Below, in pieces: positions 16,072-24,210 of a stretch of DNA of 64,000 nucleotides (position 1 is the stretch's first letter; every line of letters begins with the position of its first letter). The DNA is from Bacteroidota bacterium. GTDB taxonomy: Bacteria; Bacteroidota; Bacteroidia; UBA4408. The position numbers and the translations under genes were made by a program. The stretch spans positions 868,001 through 932,000 of the forward strand of contig JADKHO010000004.1 in assembly GCA_016721765.1 (NCBI GenBank), read 5' to 3'. A model generated the notes under the pieces. The model saw nothing but the letters and a program-made list of their open reading frames with translations, made no database searches and had not been told where the DNA came from.

Positions 16072-16833
16072 ATGACTACATTTCAAAAAACACTTCTCGC
16101 TTTAAGCACTTCCTTTATAATTGCTGCTTGTTCAACTACAACAACCGTTACCAACGTTGAACCCACTGCAGTGCAACTTAACACTTCAAGCAAAAGCGAC
16201 CCTGAATTCGAAAAAATTATTGAACCCTATAAAAGCAGCATGGAAGCAGAAATGAATCAAATATTGATTGTTTCTGAAAGTAGTGCGGAGAAGAATCTTC
16301 CGGAAGGAAAGTTAGGAAACATTACCTGTGACATGGTCTTGAAAAAAGCAAATGATTACTGCATGGAACAACACTTAGAACCTGCAGATATATGTTTATT
16401 AAACAATGGAGGTTTGCGCTCTCCCTTACCCAAAGGTGAAATCCCCTTAAGTAAAGTATTTGAATTAATGCCTTTTGAAAATGAGCTGGTAGTGCTTACC
16501 ATGACCGGAAAAAAAACGAAGCAAATGTTTCAAGCCATTGCGCGTGATAAAGGTATGCCCATTGCCGGAGCGCGCGTGGTAATTCAGGATTCTCTTCCAC
16601 CGATAGTAACAGTTGGAGGGAAGGACTTGGATGAAACAAAAAATTACCGTGTTGTTACTTCCGATTATTTATCAAATGGTGGGGATAAAATGTATTTTTT
16701 TAAATCCCCCGAAAGGGTTGATACGCTGCATCATAAAATACGCGATGCAATTGTGGAATACATGAAAGAAGAAAATAAAAAAGGAAACACTTTAAAACCG
16801 ATGCTTGATGGAAGAATTTCTTATAAAAAATAG
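16072..16833 (+). CDS. 5'-nucleotidase C-terminal domain lipoprotein
   Basis: An N-terminal lipoprotein signal (IIAAC, Cys20) precedes a 5'-nucleotidase C-terminal domain, with ICLLNNGGLRSPLPKGEI near residue 105 and VVTSDYLSNGGDKMYFF near residue 195. In UshA-type enzymes this domain binds the nucleotide while the N-terminal domain carries the metals. Here the two domains are on separate, overlapping genes, a common arrangement in Bacteroidota. The start of the partner gene (16808) lies 26 bases inside this one, so translation is likely coupled and the products may form a complex. Confidence 0.88.
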   Translation: MTTFQKTLLALSTSFIIAACSTTTTVTNVEPTAVQLNTSSKSDPEFEKIIEPYKSSMEAEMNQILIVSESSAEKNLPEGKLGNITCDMVLKKANDYCMEQHLEPADICLLNNGGLRSPLPKGEIPLSKVFELMPFENELVVLTMTGKKTKQMFQAIARDKGMPIAGARVVIQDSLPPIVTVGGKDLDETKNYRVVTSDYLSNGGDKMYFFKSPERVDTLHHKIRDAIVEYMKEENKKGNTLKPMLDGRISYKK

Positions 16834-17761
16834 ACGTGATTTTTTAAAAAATTCACTTTATGGTAGTTTGGGTGTTGCAGGAATGACAATGCTTCCAAGT
16901 GATGTGTTTGCAAAAAAAGAGATTGTAAAAATTGTAATTTTACACACCAACGATGTGCACAGCCATATTGATCCTTTTCCCTCCAATGACCCTAAATACC
17001 CCGGCTTAGGTGGTGTTGCGCGAAGAGCAGCTTTGGTGGAAGAGATTCGCAGTAAAGAGCCAAATGTATTGTTATTAGATGCCGGTGACATTTATCAAGG
17101 TACACCCTACTTTAATAAATTTGGGGGTGAATTGGAATTAAAATTAATGAGCAAAATGGCTTACGATGCCGGAACTATTGGTAACCATGATTTTGACAAT
17201 GGCATACCGGGAATAGTTAAACAATTACCCAACGCCAGCTTCCCATTGCTTTGTGCTAACTATGATTTTTCGGATACAGCCATGAATGGAAAAACGCAAG
17301 CCTATAAAATTTTTGAAAAGGATGGAATAAAAGTGGGTGTGTTTGGAATTGGAATTGAGTTGGATGGATTGGTGGACAAGCGCATGTATGAAAACACAAA
17401 ATATTTGGATCCTTTGGAAAAAGCTGCTGAGATGAGTGTGTTGCTTAAGCAAGAAAAAAAATGCGATATCGTGGTGTGCCTTTCTCACTTGGGATATAGT
17501 TACGAAAATAAAAAAGTGAGTGATGTGGTGTTGGCAAAAGAATCGAAAAACATTGATTTAATTATTGGCGGACATACGCACACCTTTTTGGATAAACCTG
17601 TTGAACTAGGTAATCGTGAAAATAAAAAAGTAATCGTTGCACAAGTGGGATGGGCAGGAATTAAATTGGGAAAGATTACTTATTTTGTTGAACGTAGTTC
17701 CAAGAAAAAACATGTTGAGGGCACCAGCTTGAATTTACATCATCTTTCGAATTCGATATAA
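16808..17761 (+). CDS. 5'-nucleotidase metallophosphatase subunit with Tat signal
   Basis: The N-terminus carries a twin-arginine motif (NRRDFLKNS, residues 8-16) and a short hydrophobic stretch, so the protein is probably exported folded. The metallophosphatase domain shows VILHTNDVHSHID, LLDAGDIYQGTPYF, IGNHDFDNG and LIIGGHTHTF, which contain the complete dinuclear metal site. It lacks the C-terminal nucleotide-binding domain, which is encoded by the overlapping upstream gene. An in-frame TTG at 16805 exists, but ATG 16808 is the likelier start. Expected activity is hydrolysis of nucleotides or cyclic nucleotides outside the cytoplasm. Confidence 0.9.
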   Translation: MEEFLIKNRRDFLKNSLYGSLGVAGMTMLPSDVFAKKEIVKIVILHTNDVHSHIDPFPSNDPKYPGLGGVARRAALVEEIRSKEPNVLLLDAGDIYQGTPYFNKFGGELELKLMSKMAYDAGTIGNHDFDNGIPGIVKQLPNASFPLLCANYDFSDTAMNGKTQAYKIFEKDGIKVGVFGIGIELDGLVDKRMYENTKYLDPLEKAAEMSVLLKQEKKCDIVVCLSHLGYSYENKKVSDVVLAKESKNIDLIIGGHTHTFLDKPVELGNRENKKVIVAQVGWAGIKLGKITYFVERSSKKKHVEGTSLNLHHLSNSI

Positions 17762-18039
17762 TTTTTTTTCAAACATTCAATGGATGTTGAATAATAATTT
17801 GAAAATTATTTTGGATTTAAATTTTTTTATTCGAAAGTAAATACGTCTTAAAGTAAACTTGCCGAATCCCTTGCTAACACAACAAAAACAAAAATTCGAA
17901 AAAGTCAATACCTACAAAATATTTTTATAAACTTTTTTATTAAAAATTATTTGCGCACTCAAATTTTAATTGCAATTTAGCCACTCGAAAAATTACAAAA
18001 GTAAACCACATTATATCACCCAAAAACAGAATTATTATT

Positions 18040-19470
18040 ATGGAGAAAAGTTTCGAAAAGGTATGGGAAAATTGTCTGAGTATAATTAAAGACAATGTAA
18101 GTGCACAAAGTTTCAAAACCTGGTTCGAACCAATAAAACCTCTTAAACTCACTTCTAACGTATTGACTATTCAGGTTCCCAGTCAATTCTTTTACGAATG
18201 GTTAGAGGAGCATTACATTACCTTATTAAAGAAAACTGTAAAAAAGGAATTAGGAACTGAAGGCCGTTTGGAATACAGCATTCTAATGGAGAATTCATTC
18301 AGTAATTCTAAACCGTATTCCATAAAAATTCCAACCAGCAATAAAAAAGCCTTGGTGAATTCTCCTGTTACGATGCCATTGGATATCAGTAACAAAGAGA
18401 TTCGTAATCCATTTATTATTCCGGGTTTGAAAAAAGTAGATGTGCAATCGCAATTGAATGCCAACTACTCTTTCGAAAATTTTGTAGAAGGGGAATGCAA
18501 TCGCTTAGCACGCTCTGCCGGATATGCGGTTGCCGAAAAACCGGGAGGAACATCTTTTAACCCACTCCTTATATATAGTGCAGTTGGATTAGGAAAAACG
18601 CATTTGGCTCAAGCCATTGGAATTGAGATAAAAAATCGTCATCCAAATAAAACTGTTTTATATGTTACTGCCGAAAAATTTATGAATCAATACATTGATT
18701 CAGTGCGTAACAACGATCAAAACGATTTCATTCATTTTTATCAAATGATTGATGTGTTGATTATTGACGATGTGCAATTCTTCTCCGGTAAGGAAAGAAC
18801 ACAAGATATTTTCTTCCACATATTTAATCACTTACATCAAAACGGAAAACAAATTGTATTAACCTCCGACAAGCCTCCGGTGGAAATGCAAGGAGTAGAG
18901 CAACGCTTACTTTCCCGTTTCAAATGGGGATTATCAGCAGATTTGCAAGCGCCTGATTTGGAAACCCGTATTGCCATTTTAGAAAAGAAAATTTATGCGG
19001 ATGGTATTGATATGCCAAAAGAAGTTATAGAATACTTGGCCTATAGTATAACAACCAATATTCGTGAACTGGAAGGTGCTTTGATTTCATTGCTGGCTCA
19101 ATCCAGTATGAATAAAAAAGCAATCACGCTAGAACTTGCTAAATCGATGATTGACAAGTTTGTGAAAAATACTGCGCGCGAAGTTTCAATTGACTACATT
19201 CAAAAAGTAGTTTCTGATTATTTTGATTTACCTATTGAGTTATTAAAATCAAAAACACGCAAAAGAGAAGTGGTACAAGCTCGCCAAATAGCAATGTACT
19301 TCTCAAAAAGTATGACAAAATCATCTTTGGCCAGTATTGGAATGCAATGCGGAAACAAAGATCACGCAACAGTTTTGCATGCTTGCCGCACGGTAAATAA
19401 TTTAATAGATACCGATAAACGATTTAAAACATACATCACCGAACTTGAAAAGAAAATTTCTGTGATTTAA
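18040..19470 (+). CDS. dnaA: Chromosomal replication initiator DnaA
   Basis: DnaA binds origin DNA and loads the replication machinery. The 476-residue protein has the N-terminal domain (VWENCLSIIKDNVSAQSFKTWF), a variable linker and an AAA+ domain with Walker A GLGKTH near residue 188 and Walker B DVLIIDDVQFF near residue 245. Domain IV carries the signature CGNKDHATVLHACRTV. The 278-base interval upstream (17762-18039) is AT-rich and holds only weak inverted repeats. I see no cluster of TTATCCACA-like boxes and neither dnaN nor rpmH beside it, so this is not evidently the origin. A strong hairpin follows the gene. Confidence 0.97.
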   Translation: MEKSFEKVWENCLSIIKDNVSAQSFKTWFEPIKPLKLTSNVLTIQVPSQFFYEWLEEHYITLLKKTVKKELGTEGRLEYSILMENSFSNSKPYSIKIPTSNKKALVNSPVTMPLDISNKEIRNPFIIPGLKKVDVQSQLNANYSFENFVEGECNRLARSAGYAVAEKPGGTSFNPLLIYSAVGLGKTHLAQAIGIEIKNRHPNKTVLYVTAEKFMNQYIDSVRNNDQNDFIHFYQMIDVLIIDDVQFFSGKERTQDIFFHIFNHLHQNGKQIVLTSDKPPVEMQGVEQRLLSRFKWGLSADLQAPDLETRIAILEKKIYADGIDMPKEVIEYLAYSITTNIRELEGALISLLAQSSMNKKAITLELAKSMIDKFVKNTAREVSIDYIQKVVSDYFDLPIELLKSKTRKREVVQARQIAMYFSKSMTKSSLASIGMQCGNKDHATVLHACRTVNNLIDTDKRFKTYITELEKKISVI

Positions 19471-19491
19471 AATAATCAAAACAAATTTCTG

Positions 19492-19535
19492 AAAAGAGTT
19501 AATAAATTGGAATCAACCATTTATTAACTCTTTTT
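19492..19535 (+). terminator. Intrinsic terminator after dnaA
   Basis: A perfect 16-base stem (arms 19492-19507 and 19519-19534, loop of 11) ends in a run of T. It is AT-rich but long, and lies 21 bases after the dnaA stop. Confidence 0.7.
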
Positions 19536-19680
19536 AGTTTAGAGCTTCTGCGGAATTTTTATGTATTACAAAATAATTTGAAGCTTTGAAATTAATTGAA
19601 AACAGAAATGAAATTACTCGCGGTTAAATCTGAATTTATAATTTAATACAACGAAGTTGAATTACGAAGGAAATAAAAAA

Positions 19681-20148
19681 ATGACAACAAAAATATTAAT
19701 GGTTTGCCTGGGTAACATTTGCCGCTCTCCAATGGCAGAAGGCATTATGCGTCAAAAAGCTGAGAAATATGAATTAGACGTGCACGTGGATTCGGCCGGC
19801 ACAATAGCCAACCACGTGGGTGAAGCTCCCGACAAGCGCAGTATTGCCAACGGATTAAAACACAATTTAGACATTTCGAGACTTCGTGCCCGTTTGTTTA
19901 CCGTAAACGACTTCGATAATTTTGACTTAATTCTTGTGATGGACCGCAGCAATTATAAAAATGTAATTGGATTGGCCCGTAATAATGACGACAAGAAAAA
20001 AGTGAATTTAATCATGAACGAATTATACCCACGCACCGATATTGAAGTTCCGGATCCTTACTTTGGCGGGGAAGAGGGTTTTGATAAAGTTTTTCACCTC
20101 TTGGATTTAGCTTGTGAGAATATAGCCAGGAATTTGGTCAATTCATAA
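19681..20148 (+). CDS. Low-molecular-weight protein-tyrosine phosphatase
   Basis: The phosphatase loop CLGNICRS spans residues 9-16, with nucleophile Cys9 and Arg15, and the general-acid Asp sits in the EVPDPYFGG segment near residue 124. Length (155 residues) is typical. An in-frame TTG at 19657 gives a longer frame, but ATG 19681 starts directly before the domain and has GAAGGA upstream. In many capsule loci this enzyme removes phosphate from the Wzc-type tyrosine kinase; such a kinase is encoded at 24207, four genes downstream, which supports that pairing. Confidence 0.92.
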   Translation: MTTKILMVCLGNICRSPMAEGIMRQKAEKYELDVHVDSAGTIANHVGEAPDKRSIANGLKHNLDISRLRARLFTVNDFDNFDLILVMDRSNYKNVIGLARNNDDKKKVNLIMNELYPRTDIEVPDPYFGGEEGFDKVFHLLDLACENIARNLVNS

Positions 20149-20227
20149 GTATACATCCATTCGTAGAATTTCCTATAATCCCCCATTCCTTTTTTTTACT
20201 TTCGCAGCCTAAATTTTTGGACGCAAA

Positions 20228-22132
20228 ATGTGTGGAATTGTTGGGGTATTGAATTTTTCAAATCAAGCACCAAATCAGGAAAAAATAACGCAAGCCATTG
20301 ATAGGCTCTGTAAAAGAGGTCCTGATGGGAACGGATTATTTGTTCACAACAAAGTAGTTCTAGGTCATACTCGACTTTCTATAATTGATACCTCAGCAAC
20401 TGCCTCCCAACCATTTACCGACAATTCGGGTCGTTACACCATAATTTTTAATGGAGAGTTCTTTAATTATCAAGAACACCGCAAAACACTTGCGGATAAG
20501 GGTTTTCAGTTTCGTTCTCACAGTGATACCGAGGTGCTTTTGCAGCTTTATATAAAGGAAGGCCCTGCTTGTTTGCAAAAAGTGAATGGTTTTTTTGCAC
20601 TTGCCATTTACGATAATCAAGAGCAGACTCTCTTTGTAGCGCGCGACCGCATGGGTGTTAAACCCCTACTCTACTTTTATAATGACCAAAAATTTGTATT
20701 TGCCTCCGAAATGAAAGCTATGATGGAACTGGATATTCCACAAGAGTTGGATACCGTTTCATTGCAAACCTATTTACATTTAAATTACATCCCCACTCCT
20801 TTCACCATTTTTAAAAATGTAAAAAAGCTGGAGCCCGGTAATTACTTTTTTATCCGAAATAATATTCCCGAAAAGCACTGTTACTATAGCATAAAGGACA
20901 CATCAACACAAGAAAATTCTCCGAAAGATTACGAAAGTGCAAAACAAAAATTAGTGGAACTTATGGATAAATCAGTGCAATTACGCCTGATTTCGGATGT
21001 TCCATTAGGTTGTTTTTTGAGTGGGGGTATTGATTCATCCGTGATAGCAGCAATTGCATCAAAGCATACGAAACACCTTTCCACTTTTTCGATAGGATTT
21101 AAAGATGAACCGCTTTTTGATGAAACGCATTATGCACAATTGGTAGCAAAAATGCATGGTACCAATCACACCGTTTTTTCGCTTACAAATGCCGATTTAT
21201 TTGAGCACCTAAATGGAGCGCTTGATTATATTGATGAACCTTTTGCTGATTCCTCCGCACTAGCGGTATATATCTTAAGTAAAGAAACCCGCAAGCAGGT
21301 AACTGTTGCCCTTTCGGGAGATGGCGCCGATGAGCTTTTTGCAGGTTACAACAAGCATTATGCAGCCTATAACTCACGAGAAAAAAACATCGCAAATACA
21401 GTTTTAAAAAACAGTCGATTAATTTGGGAAGCATTACCCAAATCGCGCAATTCAAAATTCAGTAACTTAATTCGAAAAATAGAAAAATACAGTACCGGTT
21501 TAAATTTGAACGACAAGGAGCGTTACTGGCGCTGGGCAGGGTTTACAGATGGTATTGAAAGCCGTGAAATGTTGCATCCCGAATTAAATCAAAAACTTGA
21601 TTCAAGTGAAGCAGAACGAAGAAAATCTGAAATTTTGAAGCACATTGGCCCTGAAATAAATTCAGTTTTACACACTGATATGGAATTAGTTTTAGTGAAC
21701 GATATGCTCACTAAAGTGGATATGATGAGCATGGCAAACAGTTTAGAAGTGCGCACACCATTTCTGGACTATAATGTTGTTGATTTTGCCTTTTCTTTGC
21801 CCGAACATTTTAAAATCGATAAAAATCAACGTAAAAAAATAGTGAAGGATGCCTTTCGGAATGTATTGCCTGATGAGCTATACACCCGGAATAAACAAGG
21901 ATTTGAAGTGCCACTATTAAATTGGTTTAAAAGTGATTTGCGCAGCACACTTGAGGAACTGTTAAGTGATTCCTTTATTAGGGATCAAAAAATTTTCAAA
22001 CTTGAGTCCGTTCAAAAACTTAAAGCACAATTATTTTCGACCAATCCGCAAGACAGTGTTGCCCGAATATGGGCCTTACTGGTATTTCAGACATGGTGGA
22101 AAAATTTGAAGAAACCCTTAATAATTAATTAA
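20228..22132 (+). CDS. asnB: Asparagine synthetase-type glutamine amidotransferase
   Basis: The protein begins MCGIVGV, so Cys2 is the glutaminase nucleophile after Met removal. The class II glutaminase domain (to about residue 200) includes RLSIIDTS, FNGEFFNY and DRMGVKPLLY. The synthetase domain has the PP-loop LSGGIDSSV near residue 262 and SGDGADELFAGY near residue 360. At 634 residues it is of normal length. It may make asparagine, or, given its place at the head of a polysaccharide cluster, amidate a sugar acid as WbpS-like homologues do. A TACTTTCG at 20198-20205 could be a -7 promoter element, 23 bases before the start. Confidence 0.92.
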   Translation: MCGIVGVLNFSNQAPNQEKITQAIDRLCKRGPDGNGLFVHNKVVLGHTRLSIIDTSATASQPFTDNSGRYTIIFNGEFFNYQEHRKTLADKGFQFRSHSDTEVLLQLYIKEGPACLQKVNGFFALAIYDNQEQTLFVARDRMGVKPLLYFYNDQKFVFASEMKAMMELDIPQELDTVSLQTYLHLNYIPTPFTIFKNVKKLEPGNYFFIRNNIPEKHCYYSIKDTSTQENSPKDYESAKQKLVELMDKSVQLRLISDVPLGCFLSGGIDSSVIAAIASKHTKHLSTFSIGFKDEPLFDETHYAQLVAKMHGTNHTVFSLTNADLFEHLNGALDYIDEPFADSSALAVYILSKETRKQVTVALSGDGADELFAGYNKHYAAYNSREKNIANTVLKNSRLIWEALPKSRNSKFSNLIRKIEKYSTGLNLNDKERYWRWAGFTDGIESREMLHPELNQKLDSSEAERRKSEILKHIGPEINSVLHTDMELVLVNDMLTKVDMMSMANSLEVRTPFLDYNVVDFAFSLPEHFKIDKNQRKKIVKDAFRNVLPDELYTRNKQGFEVPLLNWFKSDLRSTLEELLSDSFIRDQKIFKLESVQKLKAQLFSTNPQDSVARIWALLVFQTWWKNLKKPLIIN

Positions 22133-22178
22133 AAAACGAACATTTCCACCTAAAAAGAGCGGAAATAAGATACCTACG

Positions 22179-23375
22179 ATGCCACGAATACTTAGAATTA
22201 CCAACCGTTTTAATTTAGGAGGCCCCACTTATAATGTGGCTTACTTGAGTAAATATTTAGCCCCCGAATTTGAAACACTTTTGGTTGGGGGAACAAAAGA
22301 TGAAAGTGAAGAAGGTTCAGAATACATCGTAGAAAATCTTGGCCTTAAACCTTTAATTATTCCCGAAATGCGAAGGGAAATTAATTTTAAAAACGATTAT
22401 CTCGCCTACAAAAAACTAAAGGAAATAATCCGCGAATTTAAACCCGATATTGTACACACCCATGCTGCTAAAGCAGGCGCATTAGGAAGATTAGCCGCTA
22501 TTTCATGCGGAGTTCCAGTAATTTATCATACCTTTCATGGGCATATTTTTAACTCCTTTTATTTTGGGAAACTAAAAACAGCATTTTATAAAGTAATTGA
22601 ACAATATCTTGCAAGAAAAAGCACAAAGATTATTGCAATTAGCGACATACAAGCCGATGAGCTGGTAAATCAGCACAAGGTATTTAAACAAGAAAAACTG
22701 CTAATGGTGCCGCTTGGCTTTGACTTACAAAAATTTCAGACCAATACTTTAGAAAAAAGAAAAAGTTTTCGTGAGCGCTATAAAATTGCTGAAAATGAAA
22801 TTGTTATATCTATAATCGGAAGATTGGTTATGATAAAAAACCATTCGATGTTTTTGGAAGCCATTAAGCTGCTTTTAGAAAAAACAAATAAAAAGGTTAG
22901 AATTATGATTGTGGGAGATGGAGCCGAACGAAAAAATATCGAACAAAAAGCAAATGAGCTAAAATTGCCCTTTACAAACGGGGAAGCAGATACTTTTAGC
23001 ACCATTACATTTACTTCATGGATTAAAGACATAGATTGGGTGTGCGCCGGTTCCGACATCATTGCGTTAACCTCTTTGGATGAAGGAACACCGGTTAGTT
23101 TAATTGAAGCCCAAGCGGCAAACAAACCAATAGTATCTACCAATGTGGGTGGAATTGAAAATGTGGTAATACCCGGAAAAACAGCCTTATTGAGTGAAAA
23201 CAACCAATTGCTCCCGTTTGCAAAAAATTTGCTTGAAATGGTTGAAAATGACGAATTACGATTAAAAATGGGGAGTTTGGGCTGGGAACATGTCAAATCA
23301 AAATTCCATTATACACGTTTGGTGAACGACGTTAGAACCAGTTACCAGCAATCGCTTGCCACCTATCGGAAATAG
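22179..23375 (+). CDS. Glycosyltransferase family 4
   Basis: This 398-residue GT-B glycosyltransferase opens with RILRITNRFNLGGPTYNV, the glycine-rich loop of GT4 enzymes. The C-terminal domain has IGRLVMIKNHSMFLEAI and the nucleotide-sugar site SLDEGTPVSLIEAQAANKPI, with the E-x7-E pair, then STNVGGIENVV. It is probably a cytoplasmic enzyme adding one sugar to a lipid-linked polysaccharide repeat. The insertion between about residues 265 and 280 (NGEADTFSTITF) is slightly unusual. It stands between asnB and the export gene, in the same direction. Confidence 0.92.
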   Translation: MPRILRITNRFNLGGPTYNVAYLSKYLAPEFETLLVGGTKDESEEGSEYIVENLGLKPLIIPEMRREINFKNDYLAYKKLKEIIREFKPDIVHTHAAKAGALGRLAAISCGVPVIYHTFHGHIFNSFYFGKLKTAFYKVIEQYLARKSTKIIAISDIQADELVNQHKVFKQEKLLMVPLGFDLQKFQTNTLEKRKSFRERYKIAENEIVISIIGRLVMIKNHSMFLEAIKLLLEKTNKKVRIMIVGDGAERKNIEQKANELKLPFTNGEADTFSTITFTSWIKDIDWVCAGSDIIALTSLDEGTPVSLIEAQAANKPIVSTNVGGIENVVIPGKTALLSENNQLLPFAKNLLEMVENDELRLKMGSLGWEHVKSKFHYTRLVNDVRTSYQQSLATYRK

Positions 23376-23418
23376 CCTTTCATTCAACTAAAAAAAGGTG
23401 GCTTTAATTATATTTTGA

Positions 23419-23426
23419 TAATTTTG
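23419..23426 (+). promoter_or_regulatory. Possible -7 element for the polysaccharide export operon
   Basis: TAATTTTG fits TAnnTTTG and lies 22 bases before the start of the Wza-like gene. The -33 region has no clear TTG at the normal distance, so this is weak support for an internal promoter. Confidence 0.35.
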
Positions 23427-23448
23427 CGCCCGATAATCAAAAACAAAT

Positions 23449-24210
23449 ATGAAAAAAGGATTGCTTGCCATTGTGCTGCTGCTAATTACGCTTTCATCGT
23501 GTAGGACTTTACGCCCTAATATCATGATGAAAACACCAAAAGAATACAAATTTGATATACCTAAAGATTCCAGCAACCCCGATTATAAGATTCAACCGAA
23601 TGATATACTTGACTTTAGGATTTTCTCGAATGAAGGCTTTAAATTAATTGACTTAACCTCATTAAATACGAATAATGCAGGGGTAAATGCCAATTTTTCG
23701 ATTGAATACAATGTTGAATTTGATGGCAAAATAAAGCTCCCCATGCTCGGACGAATAGCGGTTTCCGGTTTAACCGTGCGTGAAGCAGAGCGCATGTTAG
23801 AGGAAAAATATGCGGATTTTTACATAAAACCTTTTATTTTATTAAAAGTTGAAAACCGTAAAGTATTTGTGTTTACTGGTGGTTCGAATGATGCCAAAGT
23901 TGTACCCTTAACCAACGATGCAACTAATTTATTACAAGTTTTAGCTTCTGCCGGCGGAATTTCTGACAATGGTAAAGCGTATCGGGTAAAACTACTCCGT
24001 GGCGAATTAGAGAACCCTAAAGTGTATCTTTTTGACCTTTCTACCATTGAAGGTATAAAGCAATCGAGCATAAACCTGCAGTCGAATGATATTATTTACA
24101 TTGAACCTGTGCCCAAATTTGGCAGAAGCTTGGTGTCTGAGATTGCTCCTTATGTGAGCCTTATTTCGAGCTTATTTATCATTCTCACCTTTTCAAGATC
24201 ACTACAGTGA
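23449..24210 (+). CDS. Polysaccharide export lipoprotein, Wza-like
   Basis: This is a lipoprotein (LSSC, Cys18) with an N-terminal polysaccharide export domain (IQPNDILDFRIFSNEGF near residue 48) and an SLBB-type domain with GKIKLPMLGRIAVSGLTVREA near residue 93. A single hydrophobic segment ends it (YVSLISSLFIILTF), as in Bacteroidota members whose C-terminal helix replaces the Wza barrel helix. It should form the outer-membrane export channel for a capsule or exopolysaccharide. Its stop overlaps the start of the tyrosine kinase gene (GTGA at 24207), so the two are translated together. Confidence 0.92.
   Translation: MKKGLLAIVLLLITLSSCRTLRPNIMMKTPKEYKFDIPKDSSNPDYKIQPNDILDFRIFSNEGFKLIDLTSLNTNNAGVNANFSIEYNVEFDGKIKLPMLGRIAVSGLTVREAERMLEEKYADFYIKPFILLKVENRKVFVFTGGSNDAKVVPLTNDATNLLQVLASAGGISDNGKAYRVKLLRGELENPKVYLFDLSTIEGIKQSSINLQSNDIIYIEPVPKFGRSLVSEIAPYVSLISSLFIILTFSRSLQ

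Noticed and set aside
17762..18039. Possible replication origin upstream of dnaA
   Set aside because: The interval is AT-rich but shows no cluster of DnaA boxes and has neither dnaN nor rpmH beside it; in this phylum dnaA is often away from the origin.
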